From Stomatobaculum longum (GTDB lineage: Bacteria > Bacillota > Clostridia > Lachnospirales > Lachnospiraceae), in assembly GCA_905370385.1 (NCBI GenBank), contig CAJPKN010000087.1:1-6668 (forward strand): a DNA stretch of 6,668 bases, written 5' to 3'. The position numbers were made by a program, and so were the translations under genes. This document shows positions 1 through 6,668 of the stretch, one piece after another (position 1 is the stretch's first letter; each line of letters begins with the position of its first letter). Under the pieces are notes generated by a model that ran no database searches, was not told the DNA's origin, and worked only from the letters and a program-made list of their open reading frames with translations.

Positions 1-27
1 TCTCTATATTTATGTAGACTTTTGAAT

Positions 28-66
28 AAAAAGAGCGCTGGAACAGACTCTTCCATCGCTCTTTTT
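28..66 (-). terminator. Intrinsic terminator after ilvC
   Basis: The outer arms AAAAAGAGCG (28-37) and CGCTCTTTTT (57-66) pair perfectly over 10 bp. After one C/T mismatch, a second 5-bp stem follows (TGGAA 39-43 with TTCCA 51-55), closing on a 7-base loop. On the minus strand the hairpin ends in CTCTTTTT, a usable T tract, 12 bases beyond the ilvC stop codon. The A-rich opposite arm gives a T tract on the plus strand as well, so it could also block transcription entering from the left. Bases 1-27 beyond it hold nothing I can identify. Confidence 0.88.
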
Positions 67-78
67 CTGTCTTTACCT

Positions 79-1146
<1,068 letters not shown>

Positions 1147-1151
1147 TTATC

Positions 1152-1200
1152 AAAAAAGAACGAATTCTGCGACTTTCAGTCCGCGAAAGAATCCGGTTCT
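1152..1200 (-). terminator. Terminator-like hairpin between ilvN and ilvC
   Basis: Read on the minus strand, arm AGAACCGGATTCT (1200-1188) pairs with AGAATTCGTTCT (1168-1157), with one bulged C and one G-U pair. An inner stem, GCGGACT (1184-1178) with AGTCGC (1174-1169), has a GAA loop and one bulged G. The structure runs directly into TTTTTT (1157-1152), the layout of a Rho-independent terminator. It begins 11 bases after the ilvN stop. On the plus strand there is no T tract, so it is directional. I see no good promoter between it and ilvC, so partial readthrough or regulated attenuation is my inference. The pairing was done by eye and has imperfections. Confidence 0.6.
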
Positions 1201-1211
1201 GATAACCTCAC

Positions 1212-1709
1212 TTAAGGCAGATATTTGATATCATCCGCGCCGCGCGCAAGTCCTGTGATACCGGTTCGCGCAAGTTCCAAAATCTCATACTCTTCCAGCA
1301 AAGCGAGCAACGCATCCAGTTTCTTTTGATCTCCGGTCAGCATAATGGTGAGAGAACTCTTTGCCACATCCACTATGCTCGCGCGAAAAATCTGCACCAC
1401 CGCATGCACCGATTCTCTCTGATCGGCGTTGGCCCGAATTTTTACCATCATAAGCTCGCGGTAAACACTCTTATCCTCCGGAAGGCGCTTGATATCTTTG
1501 ACATCCTCGAGCTTACGAATCTGCTTTTCGATTTGCTCCAGTACATCGTCATCGCCGTTTGAGACAACCGTCATTCTCGTGTAACGCGGATCCGCGGTGA
1601 CGCCGGCCGTAATGCTCTCGATATTATACCCTCTGCGCGTAAACAATCCGGCAATGCGACTCAGAACACCGGGTGTGTTGTCCATCAAAAGCGAAAAAAC
1701 GACTCTCAT
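1212..1709 (-). CDS. ilvN: Acetolactate synthase small (regulatory) subunit
   Basis: This is the regulatory subunit of acetohydroxyacid synthase. It activates the catalytic subunit IlvB and usually confers feedback inhibition by valine at the first shared step of branched-chain amino acid synthesis. The protein has 165 residues, close to E. coli IlvH (about 163). An N-terminal ACT domain (about 2-76) carries the signature NTPGVLSRIAGLFTRRGYNI (11-30), followed by ESITAG. The C-terminal small-subunit domain spans about 84-157. The ATG at 1709 is preceded by GGAGGAG at 1716-1722 with a 6-base gap. The ATG two codons upstream abuts that site, and a start at 1784 would add 25 residues unlike the family and run through a predicted promoter. 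The nearest gene upstream is pckA, in a separate unit, so the catalytic subunit IlvB is not encoded beside it. The symbol ilvH is used for the same family in some genomes. Confidence 0.95.
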   Translation of the reverse strand: MRVVFSLLMDNTPGVLSRIAGLFTRRGYNIESITAGVTADPRYTRMTVVSNGDDDVLEQIEKQIRKLEDVKDIKRLPEDKSVYRELMMVKIRANADQRESVHAVVQIFRASIVDVAKSSLTIMLTGDQKKLDALLALLEEYEILELARTGITGLARGADDIKYLP

Positions 1710-1715
1710 CTCCAT

Positions 1716-1722
1716 CTCCTCC
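1716..1722 (-). promoter_or_regulatory. Ribosome binding site of ilvN (decides start)
   Basis: GGAGGAG on the minus strand lies 6 bases before the ATG at 1709. The neighbouring in-frame ATG at 1715 directly abuts the site and is therefore unlikely to be used. Confidence 0.85.
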
Positions 1723-1736
1723 GTTATACGCAAGTT

Positions 1737-1765
1737 ATGATAGCAACGCGTCTTCAAAAAGTCAA
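1737..1765 (-). promoter_or_regulatory. Predicted proximal sigma-A promoter of ilvN
   Basis: On the minus strand, TTGACT (1765-1760) is followed after exactly 17 bases by TATCAT (1742-1737). Each box matches the consensus at 5 of 6 positions. Transcription would begin near 1730, giving a leader of about 20 bases that just includes the GGAGGAG site. No experiment supports it, and it competes with the distal candidate at 1856-1885. Confidence 0.55.
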
Positions 1766-1855
1766 CTTGCCCCAAATTTCCCAAACAAGCGTCCGCATTG
1801 CGTTTTGTTGTTCTCTCTTTTCTCTGCCGCTCTTCTTTTGTGCAAAAAACACAGC

Positions 1856-1885
1856 ATTATACATCTCTTCCCAAAATTCTGTCAG
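1856..1885 (-). promoter_or_regulatory. Predicted distal sigma-A promoter of ilvN-ilvC
   Basis: On the minus strand, CTGACA (1885-1880, 5 of 6) lies 18 bases before a perfect TATAAT (1861-1856). Transcription would start near 1849, giving a leader of about 140 bases before ilvN. I found no T-box signature, leader peptide rich in Ile/Leu/Val codons, or terminator in that leader. The -35 box lies between two copies of a 9-bp direct repeat, which suggests control by a binding protein. Confidence 0.55.
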
Positions 1886-1896
1886 TTTTCCCAAAA
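1868..1896 (-). repeat. Direct repeat TTTTGGGAA around the distal -35 box
   Basis: The 9-mer TTTTGGGAA (minus strand) occurs at 1896-1888 and again at 1876-1868. The copies are 20 bp apart, about two helical turns, and flank the predicted -35 element at 1885-1880. An 8-base match (TTTGGGAA) recurs at 1785-1778 beside the proximal promoter. The spacing fits an operator read by a protein bound on one DNA face, but which regulator would bind is unknown to me. Confidence 0.4.
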
Positions 1897-2225
1897 GGTC
1901 ACAAAAATGACAGCTTTCTTTTTTCGGTCCTTATTTTAATTTTCGTCTCTTGTTCAGCAATCTTGATCCCTGTTTCTTCCTTATTATATAAGATGCAAAA
2001 GGAAGCATATTATGGCAGAACAATTCTGTCCACCGAATGCGCAATTTAGCTCGGAACTATATAGTTTTCATATTTTGATTATGTTAACCCATTCTTCTTT
2101 CAACTCTTTCGCATCCTATGCCGGATCGACCTGCGTGCGCCCCTATTATTTACATAATTATTTTATGTTTTTATTCCGGGAGTTCGCCGCGCGGATCCGA
2201 AAACGGAATACAAGTTGAATACCGC
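1897..2225. other. Gene-free AT-rich spacer between pckA and the ilvN promoters
   Basis: About 330 bases hold no gene I can support. Visible structures are a perfect 12-bp palindrome AACTATATAGTT (2055-2066), an inverted repeat CAGAA-CAA-TTCTG (2016-2028), GTCA/TGAC half sites (1898-1911), and TATTCCG...CGGAATA arms that enclose a GC-rich core between about 2172 and 2210. A plus-strand reading frame of 68 codons (2012-2218) has a weak AGGAAG site upstream but an unremarkable, low-complexity-like product that I do not accept as a gene. No tRNA, T-box or riboswitch core was recognised. Confidence 0.5.
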
Positions 2226-2259
2226 AAAAAGGAACTGTGCGCTTGCACAGTTCCTTTTT
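2226..2259 (-). terminator. Intrinsic terminator after pckA (probably bidirectional)
   Basis: The arms AAAAAGGAACTGTGC (2226-2240) and GCACAGTTCCTTTTT (2245-2259) pair perfectly over 15 bp around a 4-base loop (GCTT). The hairpin starts 14 bases beyond the pckA stop at 2274. Both strands end in a run of five T within the arm, so it can serve either direction. It isolates the ilvN-ilvC unit from pckA readthrough. Confidence 0.93.
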
Positions 2260-2273
2260 CGTTCAAGTACGTC

Positions 2274-3884
2274 TTATGCCTCGGTCTTCGGGCCCGCTGC
2301 GACAAGTGCCTTGCCGGCATCGTTGCCCTCATACTTTGCAAAGTTCTTGATGAAACGATCTGCGAGATCTTTGGCTCTCTTGGTCCACTCCTCGCTGTCC
2401 GCATAGGTATCTCTCGGATCCAGAATGGTCGGATCCACACCCGGCAGTTCGGTCGGAACTTCAAAGTCGAAGAACGGAATCTTCTTCGTCGGTGCCTTCA
2501 GAACATCGCCGTTCAGGATGGCATCGATGATACCTCTCGTATCCTTAATCGAAATTCTCTTGCCGCTGCCGTTCCAGCCGGTGTTCACGAGATAAGCCTT
2601 CGCACCGCTCTGCTCCATGCGCTTCACGAGTTCTTCCGCGTACTTGGTCGGATGAAGCTCCAGGAAAGCCTGGCCGAAGCAAGCCGAGAAGGTCGGGGTC
2701 GGCTCGGTAATGCCGCGCTCGGTACCTGCGAGCTTTGCCGTAAAGCCGGACAGGAAGTAATACTTGGTCTGCTCCGGGGTCAGAATGGAAACCGGCGGCA
2801 ATACGCCGAATGCATCTGCCGAGAGGAAAATGACATTCTCCGCAGCCGGACCGTGGGAAATCGGTTTAACAATCTTCTCGATGTGATCGATCGGGTACGA
2901 GACACGGGTATTCTCCGTGACGCTCTTGTCGGTAAAATCAATCTTGCCGTTTGCATCGACCGTCACGTTCTCAAGAAGCGCGTCGCGGCGAATTGCACGG
3001 TAGATATCCGGCTCGGACTCCTTGTCGAGGTTAATGACCTTTGCGTAGCAGCCTCCCTCAAAGTTGAACACGCCGGAGTCATCCCAACCGTGCTCATCAT
3101 CTCCGATGAGAAGGCGCTTCGGATCCGTGGAAAGCGTGGTCTTGCCGGTGCCGGAGAGACCGAAGAACACTGCGGTGTTCTTGCCGTCCATATCGGTATT
3201 TGCCGAGCAGTGCATCGAAGCGATACCGCGAAGCGGCAGGTAGTAGTTCATCATCGAGAACATACCCTTCTTCATCTCGCCGCCGTACCAAGTGTTCAGG
3301 ATAACCTGCTCCTTGGTCGTGATGTTGAAGACAACCGCGGTCTCGGAATTGAGTCCGAGCTCCTTGTAGTTCTCAACCTTTGCCTTCGACGCATTGTAGA
3401 CAATGAAGTCCGGCTCAAAGTTCTCGAGTTCTTCCGCAGTCGGCTTAATGAACATGTTGGTCACAAAGTGTGCCTGCCACGCCACTTCGACAATGAAGCG
3501 AACCGCCATGCGGGTGTCCTTGTTTGCGCCGCAGAAAGCATCGACCACAAAGAGGCGCTTATTGGAAAGCTCCTTCTTTGCGAGTTCCTTCACCGCGTGC
3601 CAAGCCTCCTCGGAAGCCGGATGGTTATCGTTCTTATACTCATCGGAGGTCCACCAGACCGTATCCTTGGAGTTCTCGTCCATGACGATGAACTTGTCTT
3701 TCGGGGAGCGTCCCGTGTAGATTCCCGTCATCACGTTAACGGCATCCAGTTCGGTCACCTGTCCCTTCTCGAAGCCCTCGAGACCCGCCTTGGTCTCCTC
3801 TTCAAAGAGCAACTCATACGACGGATTGTGTACGATTTCTGTTGTCCCGGTAATGCCATACTTGCTTAAATCAAGCTTACTCAT
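2274..3884 (-). CDS. pckA: Phosphoenolpyruvate carboxykinase (ATP)
   Basis: This enzyme interconverts oxaloacetate + ATP and PEP + CO2 + ADP in the cytoplasm. It is gluconeogenic in many bacteria, but in CO2-fixing fermenters it can run toward oxaloacetate and gain ATP. The protein has 536 residues, against about 540 for the E. coli ATP-type enzyme, so it is full length. Seen motifs are TGRSPKDKF (57-65, Arg substrate site), WYGGEMKKG (199-207, metal-ligand lysine), H225 in SMHCSAN, the P-loop GLSGTGKTT (242-250), the kinase-2 segment [10 protein letters not shown] (258-267, metal-binding Asp), and the adenine-site region around [11 protein letters not shown]. The ATP-type P-loop and length exclude the GTP family. 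The ATG at 3884 follows AGGAGG at 3894-3899 with a 9-base gap. It has its own predicted promoter and a strong terminator, so it is probably monocistronic, although readthrough from nfnB is possible because I see no terminator after nfnB. Confidence 0.98.
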   Translation of the reverse strand: MSKLDLSKYGITGTTEIVHNPSYELLFEEETKAGLEGFEKGQVTELDAVNVMTGIYTGRSPKDKFIVMDENSKDTVWWTSDEYKNDNHPASEEAWHAVKELAKKELSNKRLFVVDAFCGANKDTRMAVRFIVEVAWQAHFVTNMFIKPTAEELENFEPDFIVYNASKAKVENYKELGLNSETAVVFNITTKEQVILNTWYGGEMKKGMFSMMNYYLPLRGIASMHCSANTDMDGKNTAVFFGLSGTGKTTLSTDPKRLLIGDDEHGWDDSGVFNFEGGCYAKVINLDKESEPDIYRAIRRDALLENVTVDANGKIDFTDKSVTENTRVSYPIDHIEKIVKPISHGPAAENVIFLSADAFGVLPPVSILTPEQTKYYFLSGFTAKLAGTERGITEPTPTFSACFGQAFLELHPTKYAEELVKRMEQSGAKAYLVNTGWNGSGKRISIKDTRGIIDAILNGDVLKAPTKKIPFFDFEVPTELPGVDPTILDPRDTYADSEEWTKRAKDLADRFIKNFAKYEGNDAGKALVAAGPKTEA

Positions 3885-3912
3885 GTACCTTTTCCTCCTC
3901 TGTCCTCCGCTC

Positions 3913-3924
3913 GTGCAAATGCAC
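3913..3924. repeat. Small palindrome in the pckA leader
   Basis: GTGCA-AA-TGCAC is a perfect inverted repeat with 5-bp arms. It lies between the predicted transcription start (near 3946) and the ribosome binding site of pckA. It could be a protein half-site pair or chance, and the 2-base spacer is too short for a stable RNA hairpin with all pairs closed. Confidence 0.25.
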
Positions 3925-3952
3925 TGATTTCTCGGGGTTAAGTTCCGGGATT

Positions 3953-3981
3953 ATTATACACTATATCCGAACAGAAAACAA
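3953..3981 (-). promoter_or_regulatory. Predicted sigma-A promoter of pckA
   Basis: On the minus strand a perfect TATAAT (3958-3953) lies 17 bases after TTGTTT (3981-3976), a -35 box that keeps the important TTG. The -35 box begins directly after the nfnB stop codon. Transcription would start near 3946, giving a leader of about 60 bases. Confidence 0.6.
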
Positions 3982-5373
3982 TCACACACGTTTTGCTTTG
4001 AGATATTCATCTATGCCGCGCGCAGCCTGCTTTCCCGCTCCCATCGCAAGAATAACGGTCGCGGCACCGATTACGGCATCGCCGCCCGCAAAAACACCTT
4101 CGCGCGTTGTCTGTCCGCTCTTTTCATCCGCAATCAGGCAGCCCCGGCGATTGGTATCAAGACCTTTGGTTGTGGAAGCAAGCAGCGGATTCGGAGAGGT
4201 ACCGAGAGCCATGATGACAGTGTCTGCCGGAATTTCCTCCTCGGAGCCCGGAATCTCAACCGGTCTTCTTCTGCCGGAGGCATCCGGCTCTCCGAGTTCC
4301 ATATGAATCACGCGAACCGCTCTGACCCAACCGTTCTCATCTTCCAGTATTTCGACCGGATTGGTGAGCAAATCGAAGATAACGCCCTCTTCCTTCGCAT
4401 GGTGCACTTCTTCGACACGAGCGGGCAACTCCGCCTCCGAACGGCGGTAAACAATGTGTGTCTCTGCGCCGAGGCGGAGCGCCGTTCGCGCGGCATCCAT
4501 CGCAACGTTTCCGCCGCCCACCACAATTGCACGCTTACCCGCAAAGATCGGCGTGTCGTAATCCTCTCGGAAAGCCTTCATGAGGTTGTTGCGCGTTAAG
4601 AACTCATTGGCCGAAAACACGCCGCTCGCGGTCTCGCCCGGAATGTGCATGAACATCGGCAGCCCCGCACCGGAACCGATAAACACCGCATCGTAGCCCT
4701 CGTGATCCAGAAGGTCGTCCACAGAGACCGACTTGCCGACTATGGTATTGGTTTCGATTTCAACACCGAGTTTCTTTACGTTCTCTACTTCGTGGGCCAC
4801 AACCGTGTCCTTCGGCAAACGGAACTCCGGAATACCGTAGACCAGCACGCCGCCCGGTTCATGGAGCGCTTCAAAGATTTTGACTTCGTAGCCGAGTTTG
4901 GCAAGTTCTCCGGCACAGGTAAGTCCCGCGGGACCTGCCCCGATGACAGCAACGCGCTGTCCGTTTTTCTCGGAGGTGTTCTGCGGCTCCAGTTTATGCT
5001 CCCGCGCCCAATCCGCCACATAGCGCTCCAATTTGCCGATTGCAACCGGCTCTCCTTTGATACCGCGAATACAGACTCCCTCGCACTGGGTCTCCTGCGG
5101 ACAGACACGGCCGCAAACCGCAGGAAGTGCGGAGCTCTCCGCAATAATCCCGGCAGCTTTTGCTTCCTGCCCCGCGATTACCTGCTGTAAAAATCCCGGA
5201 ATATCAATCGATACGGGACATCCGGCAACACAGCGCGGATTCTTACAATTCAGACAGCGCGATGCCTCTGCTCTCGCCTCTTCTTCTGTGTAGCCGAGAC
5301 AGACTTCCTCAAAGTTGTGTGCGCGTTCTTCCGGTGCCTGCTCCCGAATCGGGACTCTCTTCATCATGTCCAT
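3982..5373 (-). CDS. nfnB: NADH-dependent reduced ferredoxin:NADP+ oxidoreductase, large subunit
   Basis: This is the large (GltD-like) subunit of the electron-bifurcating Nfn complex, which couples ferredoxin and NADPH redox to NADH. The protein has 463 residues. The N-terminal iron-sulfur region has C40-x2-C43-x4-C48-x3-C52-P and a second set C87, C91, C97 and C101, fitting two [4Fe-4S] clusters. Next come the FAD motif GAGPAG (145-150), the NADPH Rossmann motif VGGGNVAMDAARTALRLGA (about 285-303), YRRSEAELPAR (309-319), and the C-terminal FAD motif AGGDAVIGAATVILAMGAGKQAA. The family is often annotated as glutamate synthase small subunit, but there is no gltB-type large subunit here and the preceding gene is the Nfn small subunit, so Nfn is the better call. 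The ATG at 5373 overlaps the nfnA stop (TAATG) and follows GGAGG at 5383-5387 by 9 bases. An in-frame TTG at 5391 is less likely. It ends 97 bases before pckA. Confidence 0.92.
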   Translation of the reverse strand: MDMMKRVPIREQAPEERAHNFEEVCLGYTEEEARAEASRCLNCKNPRCVAGCPVSIDIPGFLQQVIAGQEAKAAGIIAESSALPAVCGRVCPQETQCEGVCIRGIKGEPVAIGKLERYVADWAREHKLEPQNTSEKNGQRVAVIGAGPAGLTCAGELAKLGYEVKIFEALHEPGGVLVYGIPEFRLPKDTVVAHEVENVKKLGVEIETNTIVGKSVSVDDLLDHEGYDAVFIGSGAGLPMFMHIPGETASGVFSANEFLTRNNLMKAFREDYDTPIFAGKRAIVVGGGNVAMDAARTALRLGAETHIVYRRSEAELPARVEEVHHAKEEGVIFDLLTNPVEILEDENGWVRAVRVIHMELGEPDASGRRRPVEIPGSEEEIPADTVIMALGTSPNPLLASTTKGLDTNRRGCLIADEKSGQTTREGVFAGGDAVIGAATVILAMGAGKQAARGIDEYLKAKRV

Positions 5374-6266
5374 TACTGCTGACCTCCGCAATTTCCGCAG
5401 CCACCGTGGTGCGTCTTTCCTTCCTTGAACTTGAGATACTCTCTCCCCTCTTCGCTCGCGTACATTCTTGCACGCTTCATCGCCTGATCGAAATCAATGA
5501 GATGCGCGTCGAACTCGGGACCGTCCACACAGGCAAACTTCACCTCGTCACCGACAATCAATCGACATGCTCCGCACATACCGGTGCCGTCCACCATGAT
5601 GGGGTTCATGCTGGCAATCGTCGGAATGCCGAGCTTCTTGGTGAGTAAGGAGACAAACTTCATCATAATCATCGGGCCGATGGCAACGCAAAGATCGTAG
5701 TGCTTACCTTCTTTTTCCACCAGCTCTTCTACCTTTGCGGTTACAAGACCGTGGAAACCGTAGGAACCGTCATCGGTGGTGACGTAGAGATGATCTCCGA
5801 CCAGGGCACGCATCTCCTCTTCGAGTATCACCAAATCTTTGGTCTTCGCTCCCTGCACAACATCCGCAACGACGCCCTGCTCCTTGAGCCACTTGACCTG
5901 CGGATAGACCGGTGCCGTACCGACGCCGCCGGCGACAAAGAGAATGTTCATTTTTTGAAGTTCTTCCGCCGTCTTGTGGGTTAGTTCCGACGGACGTCCC
6001 AGAGGTCCCACAACATCTTCAAAGCAATCTCCAACTTCCAGTTTCGCCATACGCGCGCTGCTTGAACCGACAACTTGGAATACAATGGCGATGGTTCCCT
6101 TCTCACGGTCATAATCGCAGACCGTCAACGGGATACGCTCGCCGTAGCGATCGATTTTCACAATTAAAAACTCACCCGGCAGACATTTCCGCGCGACACG
6201 CGGCGCCTCAAGATCCATGAACCAAATCTGCTCCGCAAGTTTTCTCTTCGTTATGATCTTATACAT
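5373..6266 (-). CDS. nfnA: NADH-dependent reduced ferredoxin:NADP+ oxidoreductase, small subunit
   Basis: This is the small subunit of the cytoplasmic Nfn complex, a PyrK/ferredoxin-NADP reductase-like protein that handles NADH. The protein has 297 residues. The FAD-binding motif RIPLTVCD spans 44-51. The pyridine-nucleotide motif VAGGVGTAPV spans 111-120. A [2Fe-2S] site has C231-x2-C234-x11-C246, with D226 in MVDGTGMCGAC a possible fourth ligand, since Nfn clusters are known to use one Asp. The C-terminus ends in a Gly/His/Cys tail with C290 and C293 (HHGGCGNCGGQQ), outside the core fold. The ATG at 6266 follows AAAGGAG at 6274-6280 with a 7-base gap. The stop overlaps the nfnB start as TAATG, implying translational coupling and equal subunit supply. 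It lies 43 bases after folA, so one folA-nfnA-nfnB operon is likely. The older names sulfide dehydrogenase subunit or dihydroorotate dehydrogenase electron-transfer-like protein cover the same family. No pyrD is adjacent, which argues against PyrK. Confidence 0.92.
   Translation of the reverse strand: MYKIITKRKLAEQIWFMDLEAPRVARKCLPGEFLIVKIDRYGERIPLTVCDYDREKGTIAIVFQVVGSSSARMAKLEVGDCFEDVVGPLGRPSELTHKTAEELQKMNILFVAGGVGTAPVYPQVKWLKEQGVVADVVQGAKTKDLVILEEEMRALVGDHLYVTTDDGSYGFHGLVTAKVEELVEKEGKHYDLCVAIGPMIMMKFVSLLTKKLGIPTIASMNPIMVDGTGMCGACRLIVGDEVKFACVDGPEFDAHLIDFDQAMKRARMYASEEGREYLKFKEGKTHHGGCGNCGGQQ
5383..5387 (-). promoter_or_regulatory. Ribosome binding site of nfnB inside the nfnA end
   Basis: GGAGG on the minus strand lies 9 bases before the nfnB ATG at 5373, within the last codons of nfnA. 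Together with the TAATG overlap it fixes the nfnB start and suggests coupled translation. Confidence 0.8.
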
Positions 6267-6309
6267 AAGGGTTCTCCTTTGTTCTATTGCCGTATCACAA
6301 AAGCAAAGC

Positions 6310-6668
6310 TCATCTCACACCGCCGCGCACGCGTTCATAGCGGCAAAAGGAAAAAGGAAGATCGAAATAGGTCTCTTCCTCACTCTCCTGTGTGAGCTTC
6401 CAGTCCGGATCTTCATCAAGATTCGGAAAGAAGCGATCCCCATCATAGCGGTAATCGATTTTCGTCAACTCTGCCTTATCCGCGTAGGGTAGGAAGTCTC
6501 GGTAAACCCCCTCTCCGCCGCACACAAAAATCTCATCTCCCGGAATTCCGCTCAGCTTTTCCAGTACTTCTTCGATGCTGCGACATACAGTGACTCCCTT
6601 CGGCGAAAAATCGGGATCTCGACTCAATACCAGATTGCGCCTGCCGTAAAGAGGCTGCTGCCCCGGCA
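6310..6668 (-). CDS. folA: Dihydrofolate reductase, C-terminal part (5' end outside the window)
   Basis: This enzyme reduces dihydrofolate to tetrahydrofolate with NADPH, supporting thymidylate, purine and methionine synthesis. Only 118 C-terminal residues are visible; the reading frame is open to the window edge (first whole codon ends at 6666). By comparison with E. coli FolA, about 45-50 N-terminal residues are missing, including the catalytic acid. Visible are PLYGRRNLVLSRDPDF, matching the family GRPLPGRxNIVLS segment that contacts NADPH; the signature EIFVCGGEGVYRDFLPYAD, with the conserved Gly-Gly and Tyr; and the C-terminal strands FFPNLDEDPDWKL and FSFCRYERV. The TGA stop at 6310 is 43 bases before nfnA with no terminator between, so the genes are probably co-transcribed. 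A start at an internal TTG near 6627 is not credible because conserved sequence continues upstream of it. Confidence 0.95.
   Translation of the reverse strand, partial: PGQQPLYGRRNLVLSRDPDFSPKGVTVCRSIEEVLEKLSGIPGDEIFVCGGEGVYRDFLPYADKAELTKIDYRYDGDRFFPNLDEDPDWKLTQESEEETYFDLPFSFCRYERVRGGVR

Noticed and set aside
1710..1849. T-box or leader-peptide attenuator ahead of ilvN
   Set aside because: No T-box core (TGGNACCGCG-like) sequence, no run of Ile/Leu/Val codons in a short frame, and no terminator was found in the leader.
2012..2218. Plus-strand frame of 68 codons in the spacer, with AGGAAG upstream
   Set aside because: The ribosome site is weak, the product has no recognisable motif, and the only gene-like signal is chance absence of stops in AT-rich DNA. 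Not excluded, but not supported.
2118..3869. Very long plus-strand open frame (583 codons) opposite pckA
   Set aside because: It lies antisense to an unmistakable pckA and arises because the codon use of pckA seldom gives stops on the other strand. The product is rich in Arg, Leu and Val, resembles no family, and has no convincing ribosome binding site.
3925..3981. Terminator between nfnB and pckA
   Set aside because: The GC-rich stretch around 3931-3950 does not form a stem with more than two or three consecutive pairs, and no T tract follows on the minus strand.
3982..5373. Glutamate synthase small subunit (gltD)
   Set aside because: The protein belongs to that superfamily, but no large subunit gene is near. 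It is coupled by TAATG to a PyrK-like [2Fe-2S] flavoprotein, which is the Nfn arrangement.

Overview
The window reads as core metabolism from a strictly anaerobic, fermentative member of the Firmicutes. A Clostridia/Lachnospirales-like source is my inference, based on Nfn-type electron bifurcation genes, ATP-dependent PEP carboxykinase, strong GGAGG ribosome binding sites and overall protein style. All six recognisable genes lie on the minus strand, so transcription runs from the right edge to the left. There is no sign of mobile elements, phage, CRISPR, RNA genes or defence systems, and no frameshifted gene.

In order of transcription: (1) 6668-6310, the C-terminal two thirds of dihydrofolate reductase (folA), cut by the window edge. 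(2) 6266-5373 and 5373-3982, nfnA and nfnB, overlapping by one base (TAATG). They encode the two subunits of an NADH-dependent reduced ferredoxin:NADP+ oxidoreductase. (3) 3884-2274, pckA, ATP-type PEP carboxykinase, with its own predicted promoter just after nfnB and a perfect 15-bp terminator hairpin after its stop. (4) 2225-1710, a 500-bp gene-free, AT-rich stretch holding two predicted promoters for the next unit and a 9-bp direct repeat around one -35 box. (5) 1709-1212, ilvN, the acetolactate synthase regulatory subunit. (6) 1200-1152, a terminator-like hairpin with a T tract. (7) 1101-79, ilvC, ketol-acid reductoisomerase, followed by an intrinsic terminator at 66-28.

Functionally the genes share a redox and anabolic theme. 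NfnAB makes NADPH from NADH and reduced ferredoxin, while ketol-acid reductoisomerase and dihydrofolate reductase consume NADPH. PEP carboxykinase links PEP and oxaloacetate, and IlvN/IlvC serve valine, isoleucine and leucine synthesis. The link between these enzymes is inference from known family roles and gene proximity.

I found no convincing previously undescribed system. The points most worth a second look are regulatory: the hairpin splitting ilvN from ilvC, the repeat around the upstream ilvN promoter, and the absence of ilvB next to ilvN. The Cys/Gly/His-rich tail of NfnA is also worth checking.
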